This document shows, piece by piece, positions 36,821 to 45,962 of a stretch of 64,000 bases of DNA. Position numbers and translations under genes: made by a program. Position 1 is the stretch's first letter; the number at the start of each line of letters is the position of its first letter. The stretch is from Emticicia sp. BO119. Its GTDB lineage: Bacteria > Bacteroidota > Bacteroidia > Cytophagales > Spirosomataceae. Below the pieces are notes generated by a model. It searched no databases and was not told where the DNA came from. It saw only the letters and a list, made by a program, of their open reading frames with translations. The stretch covers positions 186,001 through 250,000 of the forward strand of contig NZ_JACETV010000002.1 in NCBI RefSeq assembly GCF_013912375.1, read 5' to 3'.

Positions 36821-37276
36821 TTATTCGTCTCTCATACGTTCGCGGGATACATCTCTTTCTTTTATGGTCTCACGCTTATCATAGAGTTTTTTACCTTTGG
36901 CTAATGCTATTTCTAATTTAGCCAAGCCACCATCATTGATAAACAACCGTGTTGGTATAATTGTCAGGCCTTTGTCGGTTAATTTATTGTCAAGGCGTTT
37001 TAATTCTTTTCTTTTCAATAAAAGTTTTCTATCCCGCAGAGGCTCATGGTTATAATGTGTACCCTGGTCATACTTTGATATATTCAGGTTTTTAACAAAA
37101 AGCTCGCCCTCAACAAAGAAACAATAGGCATCTGTCATATTGAATTTATTCATTCGTATCGACTTAATCTCTGTACCGGTCAGTACCATTCCTGCATCGT
37201 ATTTCTCTAAAAAGAAATACTCAAACCCTGCCTTTTTATTAAAAACATCAATCTTTTTTGCAATTTTCTCTTTCAT
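36821..37276 (-). CDS. smpB: SsrA-binding protein
   Basis: 151 residues; SmpB delivers tmRNA to stalled ribosomes. Visible core: NKKAGFEYFFLEKYDAGMVLTGTEIKSIR-type beta-barrel start, YCFFVEGELFVKNLNISKY, the HEPLRDRKLLLKRKEL loop, and the positively charged C-terminal tail KGKKLYDKRETIKERD that folds in the mRNA channel. In many bacteria ssrA lies nearby; I searched the 860 bp upstream and did not find a tmRNA tag or acceptor end. The ATG at 37276 is unambiguous. Confidence 0.97.
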   Translation of the reverse strand: MKEKIAKKIDVFNKKAGFEYFFLEKYDAGMVLTGTEIKSIRMNKFNMTDAYCFFVEGELFVKNLNISKYDQGTHYNHEPLRDRKLLLKRKELKRLDNKLTDKGLTIIPTRLFINDGGLAKLEIALAKGKKLYDKRETIKERDVSRERMRDE

Positions 37277-37393
37277 AGTTATATACTCTTGTATAGTTTA
37301 TAAAGGCTATACTTTTATGGATAAACTTTGTGATAACAAACACGCTAAAGCTGATCGGTTTGTTAGTTAAAGTTTTTAAAGCTACTCTTTATA

Positions 37394-37401
37394 CAAATGT
37401 A
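37394..37401 (-). promoter_or_regulatory. Possible smpB promoter (-7 box)
   Basis: On the minus strand TACATTTG matches TAnnTTTG, with TTTTTG about 22 bp upstream as a possible -33. It lies about 110 bp before the smpB ATG and just beyond the hairpin terminator at 37413. Confidence 0.35.
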
Positions 37402-37412
37402 TAAATAAAAAA

Positions 37413-37625
37413 AATCCCTGCCTCAAAAATAGTGACAGGGATTCCGACTTACGTGCTTTCCTAATAATCCATGTATAAGCTCTATCTGGATTCGATTCCA
37501 AGTGAGACGTTTCATACCTGATGAAGCATCCCGGAGCAAATTTAAATAATTTTGAGATACATAAAACTAACCCTCATTTTCCGTACTTAGCTCCTCAATA
37601 TATGTATCTATATTTAAACTTTGCG
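37413..37625 (-). ncRNA. Candidate structured RNA upstream of smpB, ending in a terminator
   Basis: The minus strand ends in an intrinsic terminator: stem AATCCCTG/CAGGGATT (37413-37443) followed by at least eight T. No gene upstream on that strand explains it, so a separate transcript, or an smpB leader, ends there. Upstream are 9-bp arms AGATACATA/TATGTATCT (37601-37609 with 37555-37563) interleaved with GGAGC/GCTCC (37590-37594 with 37533-37537), which is pseudoknot order, and a short hairpin TTCAT-CAGGT-ATGAA. Several short frames are open across it, but none has a good start. It is not tmRNA, SRP RNA or RNase P RNA by their conserved motifs. Transcript ends are guesses. Confidence 0.4.
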
Positions 37626-38142
37626 AGTGTTACTGTTAAGTAGCGCAATTTATAGTATAAAACATGAAAACGCAATTAAAATGAGATTTTTCTTACAAGA
37701 ACAAGTGATTTTACCTGTTTTTTCATGTTTTAATATTGCTGAAATTAACAATCTAAAACTGTGCCAAGTTCCCGGATTAATTTATTAAAAGGGTACGTAT
37801 TTTTATAATGTGCTGATAATGAAGTAATTAAATATTGTACCCCTTTTTAACTGGCATTTTTTAACCGGCCGTAAATTTATTCAAAAAAAAGTGTAATTTT
37901 TTTATTTTTTTTTGTTATATTTATATGCTTACCAACGAAAGCCCGAAGCTTTTCATGTAGTGATACAAAGTATATAGAAAAAGAAACCGCTTTTTCTCTT
38001 CTCCGTACTTCGCATTTCTAAACTACTTATTGGTAGTATATGCAGTATATTATGAATATAATCTGTTCAGAACGTGTAATTGAGTTCAGAAACTTTTCAT
38101 ATATTTTAGTAGTTATTTTATTTGGAACAAAAATTTTAAAAA
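37626..38142. other. Long AT-rich region upstream of hflX with inverted repeats
   Basis: Contains a 13-bp perfect inverted repeat TAAAACATGAAAA (37658-37670) / TTTTCATGTTTTA (37720-37732), and a looser pair AAAAGGGTAC (37787-37796) / GTACCCCTTTT (37837-37847) followed by a T-run. Homopolymer A/T tracts fill 37880-37920. No ORF is supported. Confidence 0.5.
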
Positions 38143-39378
38143 TTGCTTAATTCACCCATTTTTTCTACTGCGAAGCATCAGGAAACGGCTGTACTGGTTG
38201 GTCTGATTACGCAGAAACAAAACGCTGAGCGTACCTATGATTACCTCAACGAATTAGATTTTCTGGCTACTACAGCCGGAGTTATTACAAAAAAGACATT
38301 TGTACAGAGATTGGATAGAGCCGACCAGAAAACGTTTGTCGGCAAAGGTAAATTAGAAGAAATAGAAACATGGATTATTGATAATCCGGTTGATACTATT
38401 ATTTTCGATGATGACCTGACGCCTGCTCAGGTACGTAACCTCGAAGCTGCATTTAAGGATATAAAGATTTTGGATAGAAGTCTGTTGATTTTAAATATTT
38501 TCTCGCAACGTGCCAGAACCGACCAGGCCAAGCGGCAAGTAGAGTTAGCACAATACCAGTATTTATTACCCCGACTAACCCGTATGTGGACTCACCTGAG
38601 CCGCCAGAAGGGGGGTATTGGTATGCGTGGCCCTGGGGAAAAAGAGTTGGAAACCGACAAACGGATTGTGCAGGACAGAATCGCTTTTTTGAAAGACAAA
38701 TTAGACAAGATAGATAAACAGAGTGTTACCCGCCGAAAAGAGCGAAGCCGGTTGGTGCGTGTGGCCCTGGTAGGATATACAAACGTAGGAAAATCTACTT
38801 TGATGCGTCGCCTGGCAAAAGCTGAAGTATTTGCTGAAAACAAGCTGTTTGCCACTATTGATTCAACGGTAAGAAAAGTAGTATTAGGAAATATTCCCTT
38901 CTTATTAACTGATACTGTTGGGTTTATCAGAAAATTGCCTACTACCTTGATTGAATCTTTTAAATCGACCTTAGATGAGATTCGTGAGGCAGATGTATTG
39001 ATTCATGTAGTTGATATTTCTCACCCGGCTTTTGAAGAGCAGATTGAGGTAGTCAACTCTACCCTGGCTGAAATCGGTGCTGCCGAAAAACCTACTGTTT
39101 TGGTGTTTAACAAATTAGACCTCTTTAAACCAGAAACAGAAGAGAATCTTGATGAACATCTGGAAACGGTAACTGAGGAAGATTTGAAACGTAATCTGGA
39201 AAAACTAAAAAGGAGCTACCTTACCAAAAACACAGAAAATGTAGTTTTTATTTCTGCCGAACACAAAGAAAATATTGCAGAGCTACGGGATATATTATTG
39301 GATAAAGTTCAGGATAAGCATTTCAAGATTTATCCGAATTGGGACCCAACCCTGAATCCTTTGTATGAGTGGCAGTAA
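38143..39378 (+). CDS. hflX: GTPase HflX
   Basis: HflX splits stalled ribosomes. The 411 residues have the N-terminal HflX domain (ETAVLVGLIT, FVGKGKLEEIE, IFDDDLTPAQVRNLE), the glycine-rich linker GGIGMRGPGEKELETDKR, and a G domain with VGYTNVGKSTLM (G1), DTVGFIRKLP (G3) and VFNKLDLF (G4). The start is TTG: no ATG or GTG precedes TAVLVGL in frame. RNase R follows in the same direction after 89 bp; both act on ribosome or RNA quality control, as does smpB on the other side. Confidence 0.96.
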   Translation: MLNSPIFSTAKHQETAVLVGLITQKQNAERTYDYLNELDFLATTAGVITKKTFVQRLDRADQKTFVGKGKLEEIETWIIDNPVDTIIFDDDLTPAQVRNLEAAFKDIKILDRSLLILNIFSQRARTDQAKRQVELAQYQYLLPRLTRMWTHLSRQKGGIGMRGPGEKELETDKRIVQDRIAFLKDKLDKIDKQSVTRRKERSRLVRVALVGYTNVGKSTLMRRLAKAEVFAENKLFATIDSTVRKVVLGNIPFLLTDTVGFIRKLPTTLIESFKSTLDEIREADVLIHVVDISHPAFEEQIEVVNSTLAEIGAAEKPTVLVFNKLDLFKPETEENLDEHLETVTEEDLKRNLEKLKRSYLTKNTENVVFISAEHKENIAELRDILLDKVQDKHFKIYPNWDPTLNPLYEWQ

Positions 39379-39467
39379 TTTAAAAATCAATACAAGTTAG
39401 TAACACTATTCAACCAAACTAAATAATAAATATAATTAGGCGAGCCACTGGTTCGCCAAACAGTAAA

Positions 39468-41840
39468 ATGGCAAAAAATAAACATCAATCATATTATGAC
39501 CAGCAAAAAGCCGAGATTTTAGCTTTTTTGTCGGTCAATACCACACAACCCTATACGCTGCAAGACCTTTATCAACATTATGATGTACATAACAAGCAGG
39601 AAAAAATGCTTTTTGGTATGGTGATAGAAGACCTGTTGCAGGAAGGGAAGATATATCAGGTAGAGAAAGGTAAATATACAGTCGATGCCGAAGCCAATGC
39701 AGTGATTGGCCGTCTCGACCATGTGAATCCGCGTTTTGGATTTATCAGACACGACGAAAACAAGCCGGACATCTGGGTAAGCGCAGATGATCTGAACGGA
39801 GCAATTGACGGCGACCTGGTAAAAGTGGCGACATTCGGAGAGTTCTACCGAAAGGGCGATAATCCTGAAGGAAGAGTGATAGAAATTTTGGAAAGGGGTA
39901 GAAGTGAAGTAGTAGGGAAAATACAGACTTTTGGCAATTATGCTTTGGTGAAACCCGACCACAAAAGCCTCCATGAAGATATTTTTATTCCTAAAGATAA
40001 AATCAATGGAGCGACTAAAAATGACCTTGTTATCGTAAAAATCCATACGTATCCTACTGGCACTCAACAAGCTGTTGGTGAGGTAATCGAGATTTTAGGA
40101 AAAGCAGGTGAGAATAACGCTGAAATGCATGCCATTTTAGCAGAGTTTGGTTTGCCTATCAGATTCCCGAAAGAAATTGAAGAAGAAGCAGAGGCAATTT
40201 CTGAAAAGATTGAAGAGAATGAGATTAAGAAAAGAAGAGATTTCAGACATATTCAAACCTTCACGATTGACCCGCATGATGCCAAAGACTTTGACGATGC
40301 CCTGAGTTTCCGCGAGTTAGATAATGGCAATTATGAAATAGGGGTGCATATTGCAGATGTAACGCATTATGTAAAACCGGGTACAAGGTTAGAGGAAGAG
40401 GCATTAAGCCGGGCCACATCAGTATATCTTGTAGACAGAACTATCCCGATGTTACCGGAGAAGCTATCAAATAATTTATGTTCTCTTCGCCCGAATGAAG
40501 ATAAACTGACTTTCTCTGCTGTTTTTGAAATGAGTCATGATGGTCGGGTAGTAGGCGAATGGTTTGGTCGGACGGTTATTCATTCAGATAAAAGATTTAC
40601 CTACGAAGAAGCCCAGGAGATTTTAGAAATAGAAGAAGGGCAGATAGTGGTAGATGAGGTAGCACTCAAATATATGAAACCGCTACATATCCTCAACCAC
40701 CTGGCAAAAATTCTGAAAAAGGAACGATTCCAGAAAGGAGCTATCAATTTTGAAACCAATGAAGTAAAATTCAGACTTGATGCTCAGGGGAAACCATTGG
40801 GAGTTGTACTGAAGATAAGAAAAGACTCGCATAAATTAATAGAGGAGTTTATGCTACTGGCTAATAAAAAAGTGGCTGAATTTGTCTTTAATCTGGGCAG
40901 GAAAAAGAAAAGTAAAGATGGAGAAGAACCAGAAAGCGGTAATACAATGGTGTATCGCACCCATGAACCACCGAATCCTGAGAAACTACTGAACTTTGCC
41001 AATTTTGCAGGTCGCTTGGGCTTTACAATCAGAACGGACTCAGAGAAGGGGTTATCGAATACCATGAATAAAATGATGGAGGAGGTAGAAGGCACACCCG
41101 TGCAGAATGTATTAGAGCAACTGGCAGTAAGAACTATGTCTAAGGCTCGCTATACTACTGAGCCTTTAGGACATTTTGGTCTGGCATTTGAGCATTACAG
41201 CCATTTTACTTCACCCATCCGTCGTTATCCTGATATGATGGCGCATCGCTTGCTACAGAATTATCTGGATAAGAAAAAAGCGCCAAGTCTGGAAGAGTAC
41301 GAGAAAAAATCGAAGCATTCCTCAGATCGTGAGAAGTTAGCTGCCGAAGCCGAACGTGCTTCTATCAAATATAAGCAGGTCGAGTTTATGAGTATGCAAG
41401 ACCATAATTCAATTTTTGATGGAGTAGTAACGGGTGTAACAGACTTTGGGATTTTTGTGGAGATAACTTCCACTAATTGCGAAGGTATGGTGCGGCTTGC
41501 TGATTTAAATGATGATTTCTACGAATTGGATAAAGAGAATTTCCGTATAGTAGGTAAACGTACCGGACGAATCATTACCTTTGGAGAGGCTGTAAAAGTA
41601 CGTGTAAAAGCTACAGACCTGGAGCGTAGAAGCATGGATCTGGAATTGGTAAGTGTTGGCGGAAAAGCCTATAAATCATCTTCAGGAATGTCTAATAAGA
41701 GCAGAGGACGTGATGGTAGAGGTGGTTCATCAAGAGGTGGTTCCAGAAAAGGCGATTCGGGTAGAGGTGGTTCAAAAAGAAGCTCCAGTTCAGATAGAAA
41801 CAGTTCTAATAAAGATAAAGGCAAACGTAGAAGAAGGTAG
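39468..41840 (+). CDS. rnr: Ribonuclease R
   Basis: A 790-residue 3'-5' exoribonuclease: N-terminal winged helix, cold-shock domains, RNB catalytic domain with FTIDPHDAKDFDDALSF (metal-binding aspartates) and YTSPIRRYPD-like HFTSPIRRYPDMMAH, then an S1 domain (GVVTGVTDFGIFVEI). The last ~50 residues form a low-complexity tail rich in Gly, Arg and Ser with RGGS repeats and a final KGKRRRR. The basic tail is usual in RNase R, but the RGG composition is notable. RNase R degrades structured RNA and, with tmRNA-SmpB, non-stop mRNAs. Confidence 0.97.
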   Translation: MAKNKHQSYYDQQKAEILAFLSVNTTQPYTLQDLYQHYDVHNKQEKMLFGMVIEDLLQEGKIYQVEKGKYTVDAEANAVIGRLDHVNPRFGFIRHDENKPDIWVSADDLNGAIDGDLVKVATFGEFYRKGDNPEGRVIEILERGRSEVVGKIQTFGNYALVKPDHKSLHEDIFIPKDKINGATKNDLVIVKIHTYPTGTQQAVGEVIEILGKAGENNAEMHAILAEFGLPIRFPKEIEEEAEAISEKIEENEIKKRRDFRHIQTFTIDPHDAKDFDDALSFRELDNGNYEIGVHIADVTHYVKPGTRLEEEALSRATSVYLVDRTIPMLPEKLSNNLCSLRPNEDKLTFSAVFEMSHDGRVVGEWFGRTVIHSDKRFTYEEAQEILEIEEGQIVVDEVALKYMKPLHILNHLAKILKKERFQKGAINFETNEVKFRLDAQGKPLGVVLKIRKDSHKLIEEFMLLANKKVAEFVFNLGRKKKSKDGEEPESGNTMVYRTHEPPNPEKLLNFANFAGRLGFTIRTDSEKGLSNTMNKMMEEVEGTPVQNVLEQLAVRTMSKARYTTEPLGHFGLAFEHYSHFTSPIRRYPDMMAHRLLQNYLDKKKAPSLEEYEKKSKHSSDREKLAAEAERASIKYKQVEFMSMQDHNSIFDGVVTGVTDFGIFVEITSTNCEGMVRLADLNDDFYELDKENFRIVGKRTGRIITFGEAVKVRVKATDLERRSMDLELVSVGGKAYKSSSGMSNKSRGRDGRGGSSRGGSRKGDSGRGGSKRSSSSDRNSSNKDKGKRRRR

Positions 41841-41861
41841 GAGAGCATGTTTAAATATTAT

Positions 41862-41990
41862 AGTTCGACCTGCAAGGCTATCTTTTTGCGCCATACTGCG
41901 TTGTGTTTTTTCGACGTAGCTACAGGCTATGTCTGCAAAATACGCCCGCAGCGGCGGACCGCTTGTCTGACCCAAAAATCTTTGCTTTTC
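41862..41990. repeat. Possible intergenic repeat element
   Basis: The spacer between rnr and the acyl-CoA dehydrogenase is more GC-rich than other spacers and contains a degenerate direct repeat: TTCGACCTGCAAGGCTATCT (from 41864) and TTCGACGTAGCTACAGGCTA (from 41910), each followed by a CGCC. It does not look like coding or a terminator. Its repeat nature elsewhere in the genome is unknown. Confidence 0.4.
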
Positions 41991-42020
41991 GGTCAGAAAA
42001 ATAATAATTAAACCTGCTCT

Positions 42021-43811
42021 ATGTTTTTTTCAAAACGGGATATTCAGTTTAACCTATATGAAGTACTTGATAGTGAAGCACTTAGTAACTATCCTTATTT
42101 TCAGGATCATACTCGTGAATCATTCGATATGGTTCTTGATGCTGCCCAGCAGATAGCAGAAAAAATGCTATATCCCTTACTAACTGAAATGGATAGAAAA
42201 GAGCCGCAGTTGGTAGAAGGTAAGATAAGGGTACACGCTGGAATGAAGCCGATTGTGAAGCAATTCGGGCAGGATGGCTGGATAAACGCTGGTTTTTCTT
42301 ATGATGAAGGAGGGCAACAACTGCCTGCTACTATCTTGAATGCCGCAGGCTTTATCTTTCAAACTGCCAACTATTCGGCAAGTGTTTTTCCTTTTCTGAC
42401 TACCGGAGCGGCTAACCTGATTCGTAGCTTTGGCTCAAAGGCTTTGATAGATACTTTCACACCCAAAATGTATTCTGGCGAGTGGCAAGGTACTATGGCA
42501 TTGACCGAACCCAATGCCGGAAGCTCATTATCTGATATTACGACTTCGGGAGAGCCTACAGACCAAGAAGGTGTTTATAAAATCAAAGGACAAAAAATAT
42601 TCATTTCCTGCGGCGACCATGATGCCTGCGATAATGTAGTGCATCTGATGCTGGCCAAAATTAAAGGCGGGCCATTGGGAGCAAAGGGTATTTCTTTGTT
42701 TGTAGTACCTCAGCAAAGACCTGATAGCAATGATAAACTCACTCCTAATGATGTGATTACTGCCGGGGTGTATCATAAAATGGGCTACAAAGGAGCACCT
42801 ATTGCGCATCTGATGATGGGCTCAAACGATGATTGTGAAGGCTATCTGGTAGGTGACCCGCATAAAGGCTTGAACTATATGTTTCAGATGATGAATGAGG
42901 CACGTATAGGTGTTGGCTTGAATGCAGTTTCTATCGGTATAGCTGCTTATCATACTTCTTTAACTTATGCAAAAGAACGCCCACAAGGCAGAAGGATTTC
43001 AGAAAAAGACCTTTCAAAGCCACAAACGCCTATCATTAATCATGCAGATGTGAAGCGCATGTTGTTGTTTCAGAAAGCAGTTACGGAAGGGGCATTTGCA
43101 CTATTAATGTATTGCAGCCAATTAGCTGATATTGCTCATGTATCAGAAGGTGAAACTAAAGAGAAAGCACAGCTATTATTAGATTTACTGACCCCAATTG
43201 CCAAATCTTACCCATCTGAAATGTGTTGTCTTTCTACGAGTGCTGCCGTTCAGATTTTAGGTGGAGCAGGTTATACTACTGATTTCCCGGTAGAGCAATA
43301 CTATCGTGAAGCACGCATTCACCCGATACATGAGGGTACAACGGGCATTCATGGGCTTGACCTTCTGGGCAGGAAAATTACGATGCAACAAGGCAAAGCC
43401 TCACAGATTTTCTTTGAAGAAGTTTCTAAAACATTGGGTGAGGCTAACATTGTTAATGAACTAAAACCTTTAGCTGAGCAATTACAAAAGACGTTAGGTA
43501 AAGCGCAACAGGTTACAGGGCATTTATTGGGCTTAGCTCAAAAAGGTGAAGTAGAAAAATACCTATCTGATGCTACTTTATATTTAGAACTATTCGGCCT
43601 TATTACGATTGCCTGGCAATGGCTAAAACAAGGCATTATTGCGCAGAAAAATCTACCAAAAGCACACGATTCAGACCGGGATTTTTATCAGGGGAAACTC
43701 ATGACTGCCCGTTATTTTTATGAATATGAACTGGTAAAAGCAGACCCACTTATTAAGCGTTTATTAAGCGCCGACCAGGTTACTATTGATATGCAAAGCG
43801 AATGGTTTTGA
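42021..43811 (+). CDS. Acyl-CoA dehydrogenase
   Basis: 596 residues, the long form with an extra C-terminal domain. Signatures: MALTEPNAGSSLSDI (FAD/substrate), the middle beta domain YKIKGQKIFISCGDHD, and IHPIHEGTTGIHGLDLLGRK, which holds the catalytic glutamate (HEGTTG). This long clade in Bacteroidota performs the first beta-oxidation step on medium or long chains. It begins FSKRDIQFNLYEVLD, typical for the clade. No electron-transfer flavoprotein or other fad genes are next to it. Confidence 0.95.
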   Translation: MFFSKRDIQFNLYEVLDSEALSNYPYFQDHTRESFDMVLDAAQQIAEKMLYPLLTEMDRKEPQLVEGKIRVHAGMKPIVKQFGQDGWINAGFSYDEGGQQLPATILNAAGFIFQTANYSASVFPFLTTGAANLIRSFGSKALIDTFTPKMYSGEWQGTMALTEPNAGSSLSDITTSGEPTDQEGVYKIKGQKIFISCGDHDACDNVVHLMLAKIKGGPLGAKGISLFVVPQQRPDSNDKLTPNDVITAGVYHKMGYKGAPIAHLMMGSNDDCEGYLVGDPHKGLNYMFQMMNEARIGVGLNAVSIGIAAYHTSLTYAKERPQGRRISEKDLSKPQTPIINHADVKRMLLFQKAVTEGAFALLMYCSQLADIAHVSEGETKEKAQLLLDLLTPIAKSYPSEMCCLSTSAAVQILGGAGYTTDFPVEQYYREARIHPIHEGTTGIHGLDLLGRKITMQQGKASQIFFEEVSKTLGEANIVNELKPLAEQLQKTLGKAQQVTGHLLGLAQKGEVEKYLSDATLYLELFGLITIAWQWLKQGIIAQKNLPKAHDSDRDFYQGKLMTARYFYEYELVKADPLIKRLLSADQVTIDMQSEWF

Positions 43812-43845
43812 TACCTGAATGCCTTTCAAAGTGTTCAGATGGTTT

Positions 43846-44262
43846 TTAGCCCTGCAAAGAGTACAAATAAAGTCCAAAAATCATTAATAAGAAATAGCCT
43901 ACTAAAGAAGCGGCTCCTGCATAGTCCTTTGCAATCCGTTGACCTGTAAAAAGGCTCAGAATGGCTAATGCGGCTAATTCTAAACCTAAAATGGCAAAAT
44001 CTGCTTGTCCTTCTACGAAATAGTAAATTCCGCCTAAGAAACTTGTAATGCCTGCCGATACTTCTAAAATAGTAATGACAATAAATAGAACCGTAGAGAC
44101 ACTGCTCAGAAAAGTTTTGGCAAATACACTTTGTATATAAGATTTATTGCCGCTGAAATCAATCACTTTATCAAAACCGGATTGAAGAAAAAGGACACCT
44201 GCAAAAAGTGAAGTGGCTACTTGTATCAATTTAAGCAGGGTATGGTCGAAAATCGGGCTCAT
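43846..44262 (-). CDS. DoxX-like membrane protein
   Basis: 138 residues with four membrane segments. The first carries FLQSGFDKVIDF, the typical DoxX/SURF4-like signature (hydrophobic span ending in a G-x-x-K-x-x-DF motif). The later spans are LFIVITILEVSAG, LELAALAILSL and LVGYFLLMIFGLYLY. DoxX-type proteins are linked to quinone or thiosulfate metabolism or act as small integral membrane partners of redox enzymes, but most have no known function. It converges with the acyl-CoA dehydrogenase gene across 34 bp. Confidence 0.78.
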   Translation of the reverse strand: MSPIFDHTLLKLIQVATSLFAGVLFLQSGFDKVIDFSGNKSYIQSVFAKTFLSSVSTVLFIVITILEVSAGITSFLGGIYYFVEGQADFAILGLELAALAILSLFTGQRIAKDYAGAASLVGYFLLMIFGLYLYSLQG

Positions 44263-44386
44263 AGTATCAGTAGTTTTTTGACAAATATAGAAAAAATATA
44301 AAATTGAAAAATATTGCAGAATAATATTTTGAAATAGGTATTATTAAGCAGATTTTTGCGAAAATATCAAAATAAAATTTGCTAAA

Positions 44387-44839
44387 ATGGATTATCATAT
44401 CCCATCTACCCGAAAAGAGTTTGAGCATATTGTCAATGGCTTTCGTACGAAGGCTCTTCCTTCTAAGGAATGGACACACGAAGCACATCTGATAACAGGC
44501 CTATGGCATGTAGCAGAATTAGGGTATGAAAATGCATTAGCCGAAATGCGACTGAATATCCCTGTGTATAATGAATCAGTAGGAGGGATGAACACTGATT
44601 CGAGTGGCTACCATGATACTATTACGTTTTTCTGGATATGGCTACTGAATGAGTTCTGGAATAGAAATGAAGTTAAGGGACAATCATTTGAGCGCGTATG
44701 TAATAAGTTTCTGCAAAGTAAGTATGCTGATAGAGGCAATGCTTTTATTTTCTATACAAAAGACCTTCTCTTTACAAAAGAAGCCCGGTTGGGTGTTGTA
44801 GAGCCTGATATTCAGCCTTTAGATTTTGAGATGATATAA
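44387..44839 (+). CDS. Conserved hypothetical protein (WTHEAHL family)
   Basis: 150 residues, soluble, no signal peptide. It contains WTHEAHLITGLWH near residue 30 and a central NTDSSGYHDTITFFW block. These histidine-rich motifs recur in a widely distributed family of unknown function. A metal site formed by His in THEAH and YHDT is plausible but untested. Single gene, divergent from the DoxX-like gene, with a strong terminator downstream. Confidence 0.78.
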   Translation: MDYHIPSTRKEFEHIVNGFRTKALPSKEWTHEAHLITGLWHVAELGYENALAEMRLNIPVYNESVGGMNTDSSGYHDTITFFWIWLLNEFWNRNEVKGQSFERVCNKFLQSKYADRGNAFIFYTKDLLFTKEARLGVVEPDIQPLDFEMI

Positions 44840-44950
44840 ACCGTGGCACGGATCTACCAGTCCGAATATGACTGTATCACAGTTAGGCTCAATGACAAAC
44901 CTGATTATAGGATTTTGAAAAAATTTAATAATAGTTGAAGGTGTAGAAGT

Positions 44951-44996
44951 AAGCGTGCCACCCCCAAACTCAGACGATTATAGGGGTGGCACGCTT
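44951..44996. terminator. Bidirectional terminator
   Basis: 14-bp perfect arms AAGCGTGCCACCCC / GGGGTGGCACGCTT with an 18-base loop, between the converging WTHEAHL gene and the beta-barrel gene. Confidence 0.8.
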
Positions 44997-45009
44997 TGGT
45001 AGTAATAGC

Positions 45010-45750
45010 TTACAAGCGAATCCCAAACATAATACTATTACCATTCACAGGATTATTATCTTTAAACATAGGAGTCATTTGATAACGGGCAAATATAGTG
45101 AAGCTTTTGTGCCCGAGTTCTGCAGCTAAACCGTAGTGAAACTTGTTCATATTATAAGCACCGTGGTCACGTTTTGTGCCATTTTCGCCCTTAGTTTTGG
45201 TATAGCTGTCAATTCTTGCACCACCATAGGCTCCCAAGCCTAATATCCATTTACTTTGTTTAAAACCAAATTGTAGCATTACCGGAATATTGAAATTGGT
45301 AACTACCAACTTAGACTTCTCTAAATCGTCTTTTACTTCTATAAAATCAGCACCAACTGCCTGGTTAGCTAAAGTGATGTTGTTTTTCAGCATATAGTTG
45401 TTCCAGGCAAATTCAAAGCCTGTTCCTAAAGCTACATCTACTTGTTTGCCTGTAATCAAACGATGGTTTTTCTTCCAGCTTAATCCTATATAACGAGAGT
45501 TCCAGTTATCTAATTCCGGCATATCCTTGGTTTCATAAGTATTCAATCCGAGGTATAATCCGAAGTCTCTGCGAGAAAACATATTGTAAGATCTTCTTTC
45601 TTTTTTCTCGTAGTGGTGCTGGTCATAATCGTGACTGTAGTCTTTATTTTTTGAAGTTCCGAAGTGGTCTTCTTCATCTTGTGCTGATGCTCCGAAATTT
45701 ATGGTCATAGCAACAGCTAATGCGGCGAGTGTTTTTACAAGCGTTTTCAT
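45010..45750 (-). CDS. Outer membrane beta-barrel protein (PorT-like fold)
   Basis: 246 residues with a signal peptide (TLAALAVAMTINFGASAQ) and an acidic, His-rich segment after it (DEEDHFGTSKNKDYSHDY). The mature part shows barrel strands FGLYLGLNTYE, GTGFEFAWNNYML, IPVMLQFGFK, ILGLGAYGGARI and a terminal strand SIMFGIRL. It fits the outer membrane beta-barrel (PF13568-like) class common in Bacteroidota. No specific function can be inferred. Confidence 0.82.
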   Translation of the reverse strand: MKTLVKTLAALAVAMTINFGASAQDEEDHFGTSKNKDYSHDYDQHHYEKKERRSYNMFSRRDFGLYLGLNTYETKDMPELDNWNSRYIGLSWKKNHRLITGKQVDVALGTGFEFAWNNYMLKNNITLANQAVGADFIEVKDDLEKSKLVVTNFNIPVMLQFGFKQSKWILGLGAYGGARIDSYTKTKGENGTKRDHGAYNMNKFHYGLAAELGHKSFTIFARYQMTPMFKDNNPVNGNSIMFGIRL

Positions 45751-45962
45751 AATTGTAATCGTTAAAATGTTCTATTCTGGATATATTTAGAAAAACTGCC
45801 GCGGAGTTTTTAAAAAGATTTTTTTTGCTTTTCGTAAACAAGATGCAGAAAATGATAAAGAGGGTTGCGTAGAAATAAAAAAAAATCTGTGGGAATGACG
45901 AATGGCTAAAATCAACAGATTAGCGGCCTTGAAAACAGGTAGCAGAATGTATAAGATAGCGT

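Noticed and set aside
37511-37540. Hammerhead ribozyme core suggested by CTGATGA on the plus strand
   Set aside because: The required GAAA partner and the flanking helices are absent.
37441-37560. Possible tmRNA (ssrA) next to smpB, because CTGGATTCGA occurs on the plus strand
   Set aside because: No GGGG start, no Ala-rich tag frame and no CCA-type acceptor end within 400 nt; the match to the tmRNA 5' motif is only ten bases.
37441-37560. Minus-strand frames of 30-60 codons over the candidate RNA (e.g. ATG at 37516)
   Set aside because: The only ATG frame ends inside the terminator loop, no ribosome binding site is evident and the alternative frame has no start codon; RNA structure explains the region better.
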